DNA of 64,000 nt from an uncultured Collinsella sp. (GTDB taxonomy: Bacteria; Actinomycetota; Coriobacteriia; Coriobacteriales; Coriobacteriaceae). Positions 44,205 to 53,362 of this stretch are shown piece by piece (within the stretch, counting starts at the first letter, position 1; each line of letters starts with the position of its first letter). The position numbers and the translations under genes are program-made. Below the pieces are notes generated by a model. The model saw nothing but the letters and a program-made list of their open reading frames with translations, was not told where the DNA came from and made no database searches. Location: contig UQMM01000001.1 in assembly GCA_900542165.1 (NCBI GenBank), forward strand, positions 1 to 64,000. Reading direction: 5' to 3'.

Positions 44205-45143
44205 CTAGAGGGCACCGAAGAGGATGGCGTAGGTAGTGGATTCGCCGAGCTTGAGCTCGTCGCCGGGATTGAGTTGGGCGGAACGGCCGGGCTCGACCTG
44301 AATGCAGACGCGCGTGGCCCCGTTTACCACCACGGTTCCGTTGGTGGACGACAAGTCCTCGACGTGCCAGATATTTTGAGCATCGCACCAGATATGGGCA
44401 TGGCGGGCCGAGACATCGTCGCCGACGTCGGTAATATCGCCCTCACCAGTGGCCAGCGCGCCAATCTCAACACCCTGCTCGCTCGGCTGAATCCAGCGCG
44501 GGGCGCTCACGACAAAACTGTTTTGTACGCGCAGCAAGCCCAAGGGGTGCGCCGGGGCGGGTTCGCGTTCGCCCGCGGTCATCGACATGCCAAGCGAACG
44601 CGGCGTGGATGTGCCTCCGCCACAGGTCGCGTGCGCGTAGTCGATGGCATAGTTCACCGAGGACCGCACATCCGCCGAACAACCGACGGCAACAAACAGC
44701 ACCAGCACGGCCTCGGCGCGCTCGGCGGGCATGAGTTCCGCCGCCTGGGACAGGCGATCGAGCGCGTTGCGATAGAGATTCGTGTCCTGGTGGCACTCTT
44801 CGAGCGCGCGTACCATCGGTTCACCTGCAGAACCGCACACCATATTGATCACAGCCGTGGAGTCCATGGGATTGCGCTGGCGCAGGGCCAGTTGCGACAT
44901 AATACGCGCAGCCGAGGTACCGTATTCGGCAAAGTAGCGCTGCTGAAGCGTGCCGACCGGCGCGCGAACGATAAAGCGGGAAACCCAAGAGCGATCGGCG
45001 GCCCGGCTCTGCGGGCTGCGGCCGTCGGCGAGCGGACGGGACGAAAGCACCAAGCCGCACAGCTCGATATGGCTCAGATGCGCCGCGCGCTTAAAGATGT
45101 CAAACATGGCCCCGCATGGGGTGAGCTCAACTTGAGATGCCAT
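44205..45143 (-). CDS. FHA-domain protein with uncharacterised N-terminus
   Basis: This 312-aa soluble protein ends in an FHA phosphothreonine-binding domain (about 215-310), with the key residues in VSARHAHIWCD and DLSSTNGTVVVNG. The N-terminal 200 residues match no family I know. They contain a cysteine-bearing helical region around LVLFVAVGCSADV. It is the last gene of a three-gene operon (exported protein, Ser/Thr kinase, FHA protein) and starts 3 nt after the kinase stop, with GGAGG upstream. It probably reads phosphothreonines made by that kinase. Confidence 0.82.
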   Translation of the reverse strand: MASQVELTPCGAMFDIFKRAAHLSHIELCGLVLSSRPLADGRSPQSRAADRSWVSRFIVRAPVGTLQQRYFAEYGTSAARIMSQLALRQRNPMDSTAVINMVCGSAGEPMVRALEECHQDTNLYRNALDRLSQAAELMPAERAEAVLVLFVAVGCSADVRSSVNYAIDYAHATCGGGTSTPRSLGMSMTAGEREPAPAHPLGLLRVQNSFVVSAPRWIQPSEQGVEIGALATGEGDITDVGDDVSARHAHIWCDAQNIWHVEDLSSTNGTVVVNGATRVCIQVEPGRSAQLNPGDELKLGESTTYAILFGAL

Positions 45144-45146
45144 GAC

Positions 45147-46991
45147 CTAGGCCTCCTTGGTCGTAGAAATAGAATCGGACGATACTTCGACAGGTCCGCC
45201 AAAAGTACGGGCAGCTGCGGCTCCACCGGCAAGCGGAGTCGCCATCTGGGCTTTTGTGCGTCGCGGTGCCGAAACGGGAAGTTCAAAGGCAAAGCCCATC
45301 GCAAGCAAAAACCACGTAAGCGTATAGGTTGCAACCAGAGCGGCAACAAGGCCGCCCATCACGGCGCGTTGGGAAAATACGCTACATGCAGCCACAACCA
45401 GCACCGGAACCTCGCAGGCAGAAAGCGCAAGCACACCCTGCAGGAAGCCCGAGCGCCGATCGCGCGCAAGTGCCCCCGCGGCAACGCCGGCTATGCCTGG
45501 CAGCGCCAACGCCAGTGCGGCAATAATGCCCGGTAGCGACCCAGACCACACGAGCGATCCCAAAGTCGCCGTCACGCGAGCGCCCGACGCCAGCAGCGCG
45601 GCCGAAACCACGACCACAGCCCAAACCACGCCACAGACGACCGTCGCGCCGACCATCAGCGCGCGACGAACCGCGCGGCCAGACGCATCCATGGGGCACG
45701 GCGTGAGCGGCTCGCCGCGGAGCGAACGACCGACATTTTGCGCATAGTGGTCACAAAACGCCGAGAGCGCCGCCTCGACCGCCGCCGGCTCGGGACGATC
45801 TTTTTGATGGCTGGACAAACAGGCCATCACCACGTCGAACAGCTGGGCATCGACAAACGCCAGCGCATCGCGTAGCTCTTCGGAATCCGGCTCAAGCCCT
45901 AGCTGCTGGGCCTGCTCGGCCGCGGCGAGCGCCACATCGGGCTCACGACGAAGCAGCTGAGTCAAATCGCAACCGGGCGCATGGGCACCAATGGGATAGT
46001 CGGGCCGCGTGTCCATCTTGAGACGATAGGGGCTGGCGATGTCGCGCGTCTTTTTGCGCGAACCCGAGGTGCCCGAAGTGCCCGGCGCGGCTTCGTATGG
46101 CGCGACGCCGGCAATGAGCTCGTAAACCGTGCTTGCCGCGGCATAGACGTCGATCGCCGGCGACATACGCAAAGCGCGCAGGTCGGGAATATCGTCGGTG
46201 AGCATCTCGGGCGGAGCGTAGGCCACCGTCGCGCGACGCAGCGTGGCATAGCGCTCCGTAAACGACGCCTTGCCGCCGGTACCGGCCACGGCCGACGCAG
46301 GCTCGAGCGCCAGCGACGAGCCAAAGTCGATCAGGCACAGGTCAAAGGTGCCCTCGGCAAGCTGCCGGTCAAGCGGTAAGCGCGCCGTACGCACCATAAT
46401 ATTAGCGGGCGAGATATCGCGATGGACAAAGCCCTCCCCCACCAGGCTCATGCGGCAGAGCAGGTCGAACAGGTCGCGACCCAGACGCGCCGCCACAAGC
46501 GGCGACAGGCGTCCGGCATCGTCCACGGCAAGTCGCGAACGCAAGCGGGCAAGCGTCTCGCCCTCGACCCATTCCATGACAATTGCAGGCACACCGTCAA
46601 CCTCGCCCCAGCCATAGAGGCGGGGAAAGCCCTTAAGGCCCGAAAGGGCGCGATGGCATTCATATTCCTCGCGAAACGCCGCTTTGAACTTGGCGGCCAG
46701 CGCCTCATGGGCGGCATCGTCGTCAAACTCATCGCGCGTCGGCAAGATGAGCTGCTTGAGTGCCACGGCCTCGCCTTGGACGTTGACGGCACGCGTCACG
46801 CGGCCGATACCGCCACGACGCATGGTGGCATCGTCGGCAAACAGCATCGTAAAACGACGCAGATAGGCAGGCAGTTCGTCCTGACCGAGCGCAATGGCCG
46901 GCTCAAACCCGTCGACACGCGCCAGGCGCAGGCCGACCATCGGATCGCGACCGAGCGATTGTGGTGTGGTGGATGCAAGATCGGTCATCAT
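45147..46991 (-). CDS. Membrane Ser/Thr protein kinase, orphan type
   Basis: This 614-aa kinase has its catalytic domain at about 50-420. The glycine loop region is GGIGRVTRAV, the ATP lysine is in VALKQLIL, the catalytic loop is FVHRDISPANIMV, and the metal site is LIDFGSS. An insert with a Ser/Gly/Arg-rich linker follows VAPYEAAPG. Residues 440-570 hold about four membrane helices, so the kinase is cytoplasmic with a membrane tail and no PASTA repeats. The start overlaps the stop of the upstream exported-protein gene (ATGA), and the FHA gene follows closely. This three-gene set is separate from the pknB cluster 8 kb away. Confidence 0.85.
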   Translation of the reverse strand: MMTDLASTTPQSLGRDPMVGLRLARVDGFEPAIALGQDELPAYLRRFTMLFADDATMRRGGIGRVTRAVNVQGEAVALKQLILPTRDEFDDDAAHEALAAKFKAAFREEYECHRALSGLKGFPRLYGWGEVDGVPAIVMEWVEGETLARLRSRLAVDDAGRLSPLVAARLGRDLFDLLCRMSLVGEGFVHRDISPANIMVRTARLPLDRQLAEGTFDLCLIDFGSSLALEPASAVAGTGGKASFTERYATLRRATVAYAPPEMLTDDIPDLRALRMSPAIDVYAAASTVYELIAGVAPYEAAPGTSGTSGSRKKTRDIASPYRLKMDTRPDYPIGAHAPGCDLTQLLRREPDVALAAAEQAQQLGLEPDSEELRDALAFVDAQLFDVVMACLSSHQKDRPEPAAVEAALSAFCDHYAQNVGRSLRGEPLTPCPMDASGRAVRRALMVGATVVCGVVWAVVVVSAALLASGARVTATLGSLVWSGSLPGIIAALALALPGIAGVAAGALARDRRSGFLQGVLALSACEVPVLVVAACSVFSQRAVMGGLVAALVATYTLTWFLLAMGFAFELPVSAPRRTKAQMATPLAGGAAAARTFGGPVEVSSDSISTTKEA

Positions 46992-47893
46992 AGGGCAAGC
47001 GCCGCCACGTTATTGTTGAAGTTACCGAGCGCGACGTCATCATCGCCGTAATGGCCGACCCATTGACATAGGTTGGTGTAACAGCCCCACAGATTGGCAT
47101 ACTGCTGATACCACTTCGACCGAGGCGAGAATGTCTGACGACCGAACTCGGCTCGAATGACAAACATCTCCCCGACCAGGCTGTCGCACGGCCTGGGATC
47201 TCCCGTAGAGTTATAGGTCGAGACCACGTCATTGGCACGAGAAACATAGCCGCCAAGCATGTTGTACTTGGTCACAAGCCAACTGTGAATGCTCTCTTCC
47301 TCAGCAGCGGAAAGGCCACCGGAGTTTGCATCGTTGTCAGTGTTGCCGCCCGTCGAGCCGCCGTTTCCAGACCCTCCGGTAGAGGAACCCGCCCCAGAGC
47401 CGCCGCCCGAACTCGATGAATCCGAGCCGGAGCCAGAAGTATCCGAGCTACCGGGCTTTCCGGACTGCTGGGCGTCCTGCTCCTTCTGCTGCTCGACCTT
47501 ATTCACCGTTGCCGCCACGCTATTGTTGGACAACCGATCGATGATCTTGGTGTTGGTGAGCACGATGGTTTTGCCATTGGCAAGCGTGACTTCGTTGTCC
47601 GGGGCCTCGGCGCCGTCCGCGTCGTCAGTGCCAAACACAATATGCGCGACCACACTTGCCCAAGCATATCCAGTCGTGGTGCCCAGGTCACTTTTGACCT
47701 CATGCCCCACGCGCGGTTCGCGTGCGGCATGTGCCTGTATCATGGACGGCACGGTCATGCCATAGGCAGAAACGCCAGCTATGACCAGCACCAGCGAGCA
47801 CGACAGCAGCGCGTACGCCCGAGGCGCCAAGCCCAGTCGGCGTCGCATGCGCACCGCGGCGCCGCGCTTTGCCTGAGTGCCACCGGGCCGCAT
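46988..47893 (-). CDS. Exported protein with Ser/Gly-rich linker
   Basis: I do not recognise this 301-aa protein. A basic N-terminus (RMRRRLGLAPRA) and one hydrophobic segment at about 26-46 suggest a signal anchor. A stretch of about 60 residues rich in Ser, Gly, Asn and Asp (near 145-195) links an N-terminal region to a C-terminal domain of about 100 aa. That domain contains two close cysteines (WGCYTNLCQWVG). GGAGGAGAACGC precedes the ATG at 47893. Its 3' end overlaps the kinase start, so it may be the surface partner or substrate of that kinase. Confidence 0.68.
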   Translation of the reverse strand: MRPGGTQAKRGAAVRMRRRLGLAPRAYALLSCSLVLVIAGVSAYGMTVPSMIQAHAAREPRVGHEVKSDLGTTTGYAWASVVAHIVFGTDDADGAEAPDNEVTLANGKTIVLTNTKIIDRLSNNSVAATVNKVEQQKEQDAQQSGKPGSSDTSGSGSDSSSSGGGSGAGSSTGGSGNGGSTGGNTDNDANSGGLSAAEEESIHSWLVTKYNMLGGYVSRANDVVSTYNSTGDPRPCDSLVGEMFVIRAEFGRQTFSPRSKWYQQYANLWGCYTNLCQWVGHYGDDDVALGNFNNNVAALAL

Positions 47894-47905
47894 GCGTTCT
47901 CCTCC

Positions 47906-47933
47906 AACAAAAACACGCCGCTCGGGAGCGGCG
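47906..47933 (-). terminator. Terminator of recR operon
   Basis: CGCCGCTC and GAGCGGCG form an 8-bp stem followed on the minus strand by GTTTTTG. It lies about 205 nt past the recR stop, directly ahead of the exported-protein gene. Confidence 0.65.
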
Positions 47934-47976
47934 CATTCATTCGAATCCATATCTGAGTGTATCAGCGAACCCAAAA

Positions 47977-48064
47977 GGTTGCGCAACGAATGGGCAAATT
48001 AAGGATGCGAGTGGAAGCATCCATGCGATAAGCGGATATAAAGCATCTTTGTTGCACAACAAAC
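47977..48064. promoter_or_regulatory. Two palindromes ahead of exported-protein operon
   Basis: GTTGCGCAAC at 47978-47987 and TTTGTTG-CA-CAACAAA at 48049-48064 share the core GTTGC..CAAC with the palindrome in the Rrf2 promoter at 24877. They lie 84-170 nt upstream of the exported-protein start. Operator function is inferred. Confidence 0.35.
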
Positions 48065-48138
48065 TTACAGTCGCACGGGGAAATTACGACTACTCCGTGC
48101 GTCGCGAGGAAAACATACGGCAGGAGCAGGCTCGCCAC

Positions 48139-48735
48139 CTAAATCGTGCGACGGGCCTCGATGGCACGCCCAAGCGTAAGCTCGTCGGCATACTCCAGGT
48201 CGCCGCCCACGGGCAGGCCGCTTGCCAGACGCGACACCTCAACGCCCAGCGGCTTGATAGTGCGGGCCAGGTAGCTCGCCGTGGTCTCGCCCTCAATATT
48301 GGGGTTGGTGGCGATGATGACCTCGTGGATGTCCTCGTGGCCCAAGCGTGCCAGCAGCTCGCGAATGTGCAGCTGCTCGGGGCCAATCTTGTCCATGGGA
48401 CTGATCACGCCGCCCAATACGTGGTAGAGACCGTGGTAGCTGCCCGTGCGCTCGATTGCCTGGACGTCGCGCGGCTCGCCCACCACGCAAATGCGAGTGG
48501 TATCGCGCATCGGGTCCTGGCAGATGGAGCACTCGTCGGCCGTGGCGTAGTTAAAGCAACGGCTGCAAAAGTGAACCTCCTGCTTAACCTCCAGGATGGC
48601 CTCGGCCAGACGGCGGGCCTCCTCGGCATCGGCCTCGAGCAGGTAATAGGCGATGCGCTGAGCCGACTTGGGGCCAATGCCCGGCAGGCGACCCAGTTCA
48701 TCGAGCAATTTTTGCAGGCTATGGTTAGCACTCAT
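48139..48735 (-). CDS. recR: Recombination mediator protein RecR
   Basis: This 198-aa protein acts with RecO and RecF to load RecA at gaps. The N-terminal helix-hairpin-helix is LGRLPGIGPKSAQRIAYYLL. The zinc finger has the cysteines of FCSRCFNYATADECSIC. A Toprim domain follows with VVGEPRDVQAIE and ATNPNIEGETTA. The gene follows ybaB by 13 nt in the usual dnaX-ybaB-recR order. No strong ribosome site is visible, so coupling to ybaB is likely. Confidence 0.96.
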   Translation of the reverse strand: MSANHSLQKLLDELGRLPGIGPKSAQRIAYYLLEADAEEARRLAEAILEVKQEVHFCSRCFNYATADECSICQDPMRDTTRICVVGEPRDVQAIERTGSYHGLYHVLGGVISPMDKIGPEQLHIRELLARLGHEDIHEVIIATNPNIEGETTASYLARTIKPLGVEVSRLASGLPVGGDLEYADELTLGRAIEARRTI

Positions 48736-48748
48736 ATATATGCGCGTC

Positions 48749-49069
48749 TTAGAACGGCATGCCCGGGATGTTGAGGCCGCCGGTGATGGCGCCCATCTGC
48801 TTGTTGGCGAGCTCGTTGACGCCGCGAACGGCCTCGTTGACGGCAGCCATAATCATGTCCTGCAGCATATCGACGTCCTCGGGATCGAGGGCATCGGGAT
48901 CGATGGTGAGGTTGACGAGCTCCATCTCGCCGTTAACGGTCACCTTGACCATGCCGCCGCCGGCAGAGGCGTCGACGGTCTGGGACTTGAGGTTCTCCTG
49001 CGCGGCGGCAAGCTGCTCCTGCATCTTGCGAGCCTGCTTCATCATCTGCTGCATGTTCATACCGGCCAT
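48749..49069 (-). CDS. YbaB/EbfC nucleoid-associated protein
   Basis: This 106-aa dimeric DNA-binding protein starts with the Met/Gln-rich helix MNMQQMMKQARKMQEQLA. The family core has GMVKVTVNGEMELVNLTIDP and DMLQDMIMAAVNEA. AAAGGAG precedes the ATG. It is normally cotranscribed with dnaX and recR. Here a plus-strand gene lies between it and dnaX. Confidence 0.95.
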   Translation of the reverse strand: MAGMNMQQMMKQARKMQEQLAAAQENLKSQTVDASAGGGMVKVTVNGEMELVNLTIDPDALDPEDVDMLQDMIMAAVNEAVRGVNELANKQMGAITGGLNIPGMPF

Positions 49070-49410
49070 GATGGCTCCTTTACGTGCGGCCGCACGCCGA
49101 ACTGCAAGGGCAGCCGGAACACGGCGGGACTTTCAAGCTTAAAAATCGTACCACGGCGTGAGGCAAGCAAGCGGGGCGGACACGCTACCTCAGTCGATAT
49201 ACATGTCCTGGAGTGCAAGCCGCACCCAAAGATTATGCGAAGTTGAATAATTCGCATCTGCATAATATTGAAAGCTAAATCTTGTAGAGCCGGAATCCGA
49301 CATTTTCTGCATCCAGCTAGATAACAAAATGCCGAACCGCTGCTCGAGGCGGCGCTCATGATGGCAGGGTATAATTTGATTGTCACAGACAGCAATTTGG
49401 AGGTGCCCCC
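49070..49410. other. Divergent promoter region
   Basis: This 341-bp gap has no gene. A hairpin with ATGCGAA/TTCGCAT arms lies at 49235-49257 inside an AT-rich stretch. A -10 box TATAAT is at 49370-49375, 35 nt before the plus-strand gene start. The ybaB promoter should lie near 49100-49200 but is not clear. Confidence 0.45.
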
Positions 49411-49884
49411 ATGAATGCCCCCGACGCGCTCCAAAACATCCGCTCAAAACACCCCGTTGCATATGTGGTTCTCTATCTCTTTGTCGGCTGGGCATTACTG
49501 GTTGTCATCACCCATGCTATAGCCTTTGGAGCAGAACTGCTGATAGCCAGCTCGGACCAGCCCGTCGTCAAATGGGAAGCGACCGATGAGTGCACCGACG
49601 GGACCCGGACCGTTTACTACAACAGCCCGTCCCTTTACCAAGAGCTCAAGGTCAAGATAAAAGATTCCAAGATTGTTGATGCCGAGCCAAGCTCTTTTTT
49701 GACAATCGGAGCAGTTGCCAACGACATGCAAGTCGAGTACACAGACAGTCGTGCGACGTATCGTGTCGACCTCAGCACCCTAGGACGACCGTCGCGTACC
49801 TGTCTGCTCGAATGCGATATAAGCGGCACCACATTACACATGTCCGAAATACAGATGCGCCCGGGCAAGGGGTTCTCTTCTTGA
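49411..49884 (+). CDS. Small membrane-anchored protein of unknown function
   Basis: This 157-aa protein has one strong membrane helix at about 16-42 and a C-terminal extracellular domain with two cysteines near its end (SRTCLLECDISG) and one at CTDG. I do not recognise the domain. GGAGGTGCCCCC precedes the ATG and a TATAAT box lies upstream. It sits on the opposite strand between dnaX and ybaB, interrupting an otherwise conserved operon. Confidence 0.7.
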   Translation: MNAPDALQNIRSKHPVAYVVLYLFVGWALLVVITHAIAFGAELLIASSDQPVVKWEATDECTDGTRTVYYNSPSLYQELKVKIKDSKIVDAEPSSFLTIGAVANDMQVEYTDSRATYRVDLSTLGRPSRTCLLECDISGTTLHMSEIQMRPGKGFSS

Positions 49885-49905
49885 GCAGTATACCCGCCCG
49901 TACGG

Positions 49906-52386
49906 CTACTCCACCGGCTTGAAGATGGTGGCCTGACCGAAGACGCTGCGGATGAGGTCTTTGGCCTCGTCCTCGGTCTGCGGGATGCTCGGGGCTGCGC
50001 CCTGGTGGCCGAAGGGGCTGCCGGCGCCGGGGTTGGACTCCCAGGGAGCTGCAGGAGCGTCCTCCTCTTTGGGGGCAGCCACAGCGGACTTGGGCGCGGG
50101 CGTCGCACCCGGCACGTCGAACGGAGGCAGATCGTCCCCGCTCGCATCGCCAGCGAAGCCGCCGACCATAGCGTCGTCGTAGGGCACCTGCTCGGATTCC
50201 CACGGCGCGGACTGCGCGACAGGCTGGGCCTTGGGAGCGGACGCGCGCTCGGGCGCACGGGGTGCGGGCTCGGTCGGGAGCTTACCCGTGGCAGGAGCGC
50301 CGGCGGGGTTGTCGGAGCGTAGCCAGGGGGCTTTGCCCAGGTCAGACGACTTGGGCGCGGGCGAGACGGGCTTGGGCGCGGGTGTCGGAGCAGCTGGTTT
50401 GGGCGCCGCAGGCTTAGGCGCCGACGAGGTCGATACCGCTACCGGTGCCGCTTGCTGCTGCGTCGCGCTGGCGCTCGAGGATACAGGGGCCGCCGAGGAC
50501 ACGGGTTGCGGGTCCGCAGATACCGCAGCCCGTGCAGATGGAGAATGCTCCTCATGTTGAGGAGCCGGCGTGCCACCCCCATCCAGGACATAGTCGACGG
50601 TACGACGACCGAAGACCGCGCAGACCGTCGGCAGGACCACCGACTGCGTATCGGCGCGACCGAGCATCTTAATGGCAAAAGTCGAACCCGCGGGGAACGA
50701 GACCGTGAGCTTGGAGCCGTCGTCGGCCGTGGCGCGGGCGTTGAGCAAAAGCCCTGCGTAGGAGGCCTGACGAGCCTTGACGCGCTCGACGACCTCGGCC
50801 CATTTGCGCTGGAGCTCGCCGGCGTCCTCGACCGCGGGGGTCTCGGCAGCACCGGCGGCGGCAACCTGGGCGGCATTGTTGGACTGGGGCTTAGGTGCCG
50901 GAGCGGTGGCAGGCGCGGGGGCCGCAACGGGCTGAGGCGTCAGAGCCGGCGCAGGCTGAGGTGCAGGCACTGCAGGCTTGGAAGCTGACACGGACGCAGA
51001 ACGGGGCGCAGGCTGAGCAGCCGGAACAGCAGCACCACGGTCCCAAGGCATACCGCCCTGGCGCGCGGACGTAGCAGCGGGGGCAGCGGATGCCGCCGGA
51101 GCGGCAGCACGAGCGCCCGAAATGAGCGTCGGCTGTTGGGCAGCAGCGGGTACGGATGCTGCAGGCGCGGCGGCCTGAGCAGCAGCCACGCTCGCCGGCA
51201 CGGCGCCGTTGGCAACCATGGCCTCCAGGCGTGCCACGCGCTCGGCCAATGCCTCAATCGTTAAATCAGCCTCGGGACGCGCCAGACGCGTGCAGGCGAT
51301 CTCGAGCACCAGGCGCACATCGCTCGCGCCCCTCATCTCCAGTGCGGCATCGTCGAGCACTGTCAGCACACGGGCCAGGCGGTCGGCAGGATGCTCGCCA
51401 AAGGCAGCGGCCTCGGCAGCAAGCGCCTCGGCCTGCTCGGAGCCGCCCTCAAACAACTCGGCACGGGCACCGGCAACGCAGGCAACATACACGTCACGCA
51501 CGTGCGCCACCAGGTCGCGCGTCAGTTCCAGCAGATCGTTTCCTTCCTCGACCTGCGCACGAATCAGTCCATAGAGCTCGGCAACATCGCGATCGGCAAT
51601 GGCGCGGGCAAACTCGCCCAGGATCTGGTCCGAAACCTCGCCTAAAAGCGAGCGGGCGTCGTCCGCATGCACAGAACCGTTGCCAAAGACGCTCAGTTGC
51701 TCCAGCGTGGACAACGCGTCGCGCATGCCGCCCTTGGCATGGCGCGCCACGATAGCCAGCGCCTCGTCGTCGTAATCGAAGCCCTCCTGCTCGCACACGT
51801 ATGCCAGGCGATGCTCAATATCCTCGTTGCCGATGCGATGGAAATCGAAACGCTGGCAGCGCGAGAGGATGGTCTCCAGAATCTTTTGCGGGTCGGTGGT
51901 GCACAGCACAAAGATCACGTGCGCCGGCGGCTCCTCAAGCGTCTTGAGCAGCGCGTTGAACGCCGCCGTCGTGAGCATGTGGACCTCGTCGATGATATAA
52001 ATCTTGTACTTGCCGCGCACCGGGGCAAAGTTGACGGAGTTGATAATTTCCTCGCGCACATTGTCCACGCCCGTGCGGGAGGCGGCATCGAGCTCGTAAA
52101 CATCGGGGTGGTTACCCTCGGCAATGAGCTCGCACTCCTCGCAAGTACCGTCGGGCATGCAGCCGCTTGCACCCTCGGCGCGCGCCGCCTCGGCATTGCG
52201 GCACAGCAGCGCCTTGGCCAGAATGCGCGCCATGGTGGTCTTGCCCGTGCCGCGCGGTCCGCAGAACAGGTAGGCGTGGGACAGGCGCCCCTCGGTGATG
52301 GCGTGCTCGAGCGTCGAGACGATATGCTGCTGGCCCACCACGGAGTCAAAGGTGAGCGGGCGATACTTTCGGTACAACGATTCCAT
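49906..52386 (-). CDS. dnaX: DNA polymerase III subunit gamma/tau
   Basis: This 826-aa clamp-loader ATPase has Walker A CGPRGTGKTTMAR and a zinc module with four cysteines (LLCR..GCMPDGTCEEC). Walker B is YIIDEVHML, and TILSRCQRFDF is the SRC box. The AAA+ and collar domains fill about 1-365. The rest is an extremely Ala/Pro-rich, low-complexity tau region with several short ordered blocks. I chose the ATG at 52386 because MESLYRKYRPLTFD is the family start and GGGGGAG lies upstream; the longer open frame to 52860 overlaps the divergent gene and is not family sequence. No frameshift site is evident. Confidence 0.95.
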   Translation of the reverse strand: MESLYRKYRPLTFDSVVGQQHIVSTLEHAITEGRLSHAYLFCGPRGTGKTTMARILAKALLCRNAEAARAEGASGCMPDGTCEECELIAEGNHPDVYELDAASRTGVDNVREEIINSVNFAPVRGKYKIYIIDEVHMLTTAAFNALLKTLEEPPAHVIFVLCTTDPQKILETILSRCQRFDFHRIGNEDIEHRLAYVCEQEGFDYDDEALAIVARHAKGGMRDALSTLEQLSVFGNGSVHADDARSLLGEVSDQILGEFARAIADRDVAELYGLIRAQVEEGNDLLELTRDLVAHVRDVYVACVAGARAELFEGGSEQAEALAAEAAAFGEHPADRLARVLTVLDDAALEMRGASDVRLVLEIACTRLARPEADLTIEALAERVARLEAMVANGAVPASVAAAQAAAPAASVPAAAQQPTLISGARAAAPAASAAPAATSARQGGMPWDRGAAVPAAQPAPRSASVSASKPAVPAPQPAPALTPQPVAAPAPATAPAPKPQSNNAAQVAAAGAAETPAVEDAGELQRKWAEVVERVKARQASYAGLLLNARATADDGSKLTVSFPAGSTFAIKMLGRADTQSVVLPTVCAVFGRRTVDYVLDGGGTPAPQHEEHSPSARAAVSADPQPVSSAAPVSSSASATQQQAAPVAVSTSSAPKPAAPKPAAPTPAPKPVSPAPKSSDLGKAPWLRSDNPAGAPATGKLPTEPAPRAPERASAPKAQPVAQSAPWESEQVPYDDAMVGGFAGDASGDDLPPFDVPGATPAPKSAVAAPKEEDAPAAPWESNPGAGSPFGHQGAAPSIPQTEDEAKDLIRSVFGQATIFKPVE

Positions 52387-52501
52387 GGGTGCTCCCCCGG
52401 GTATACTGAGTCTTGTTGCCGCGACGGCCATGCGGTCGCACGGCATACTGCATTCATAATAACCCGTACGGCGAGCCCGCCGCGATAGGAGTCCAAAGAG
52501 C

Positions 52502-53218
52502 ATGGCAGACGCAGAGAGCAACCTCGTTCCCTTCGAAGCAGCCGACCAGGTCGAGGTCGCGCTCGAGGAGCAGGCCACGGGCGACGACGGCATCCTGTAC
52601 CTCAACGAGTACCAGTACGAAAACGACCTGGTCACCGACTTCGCCCGCCTGGTCGCCTCGCCCAGGCGTCGCGGCTCGCTGTATGTCGCCGCGGCAATTG
52701 CCGCGCTCATCGGCATCGGCATGCTGGTGGCCGGCGGCAACTGGATCAAGTTTGGCGTCGTCTTGATCGTATTCGGCGCCTTTTTGGCCTGGTGGAGCAA
52801 AAACCTGCACCACACCCTCGCCCGCGACTTTATCGATACCGTCGAGGCCGACAAGTCCATGGGCGGCCGCTACCGCCGCGTCGCCGCCAACGAGAACGGT
52901 CTGATGGTATGGGGCAAGAGCGGCAAGTCGCAGTTCTTCCCGTTTGAGAAGCTCGACCACGTGCTCGACGGCGAGCGCATCTTTGTGGCTATGTTCGCCG
53001 ACCAGGGCGTGACGATCCCCAAGGACACCTTCGTCCGTGGCGATGCCGAGCAGTTTGGCTCCTTCCTCAAGGCGCGCATCAACAAAAAACTCCGCATTGA
53101 GACCAAACGCAAGAAGATGAAAGCCGAGAAGGCCGCCGCCGAGGCCAAGCAGGGCGACAAGCCCCAGGAGACCAAAGGCAAGCAGCGCAAGCAGAAGAAG
53201 AACAAGAAGAAGCGCTAA
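52502..53218 (+). CDS. Two-helix membrane protein, YcxB-like
   Basis: This 238-aa protein has an acidic N-terminus and two adjacent membrane helices at about 60-100 (SLYVAAAIAALIGIGMLVAG and IKFGVVLIVFGAFLAW). A soluble domain follows at about 105-195, resembling the YcxB-like fold (MVWGKSGKSQFFPFEKLDHV), then a very basic Lys-rich tail. It is divergent from dnaX and 144 nt upstream of the kinase cluster. Its function is unknown. Confidence 0.72.
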   Translation: MADAESNLVPFEAADQVEVALEEQATGDDGILYLNEYQYENDLVTDFARLVASPRRRGSLYVAAAIAALIGIGMLVAGGNWIKFGVVLIVFGAFLAWWSKNLHHTLARDFIDTVEADKSMGGRYRRVAANENGLMVWGKSGKSQFFPFEKLDHVLDGERIFVAMFADQGVTIPKDTFVRGDAEQFGSFLKARINKKLRIETKRKKMKAEKAAAEAKQGDKPQETKGKQRKQKKNKKKR

Positions 53219-53362
53219 GGCCAAACCAGACAGGCAGCCTCGCATCCCGTTATCCTCCCCATGCACCCGAGCGTGCTACACTAGCAGCATCTATGCCACC
53301 GCGAACGGCTCGGCTCCGCGCCCGCCACTCGCAAACGAACTTTAAACGCACGAGGGTTGGCC

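Noticed and set aside
52387..52860. N-terminal extension of dnaX to 52860
   Set aside because: The extension is antisense to the divergent YcxB-like gene, and the family start MESLYRKYRP is at 52386 with a ribosome site.
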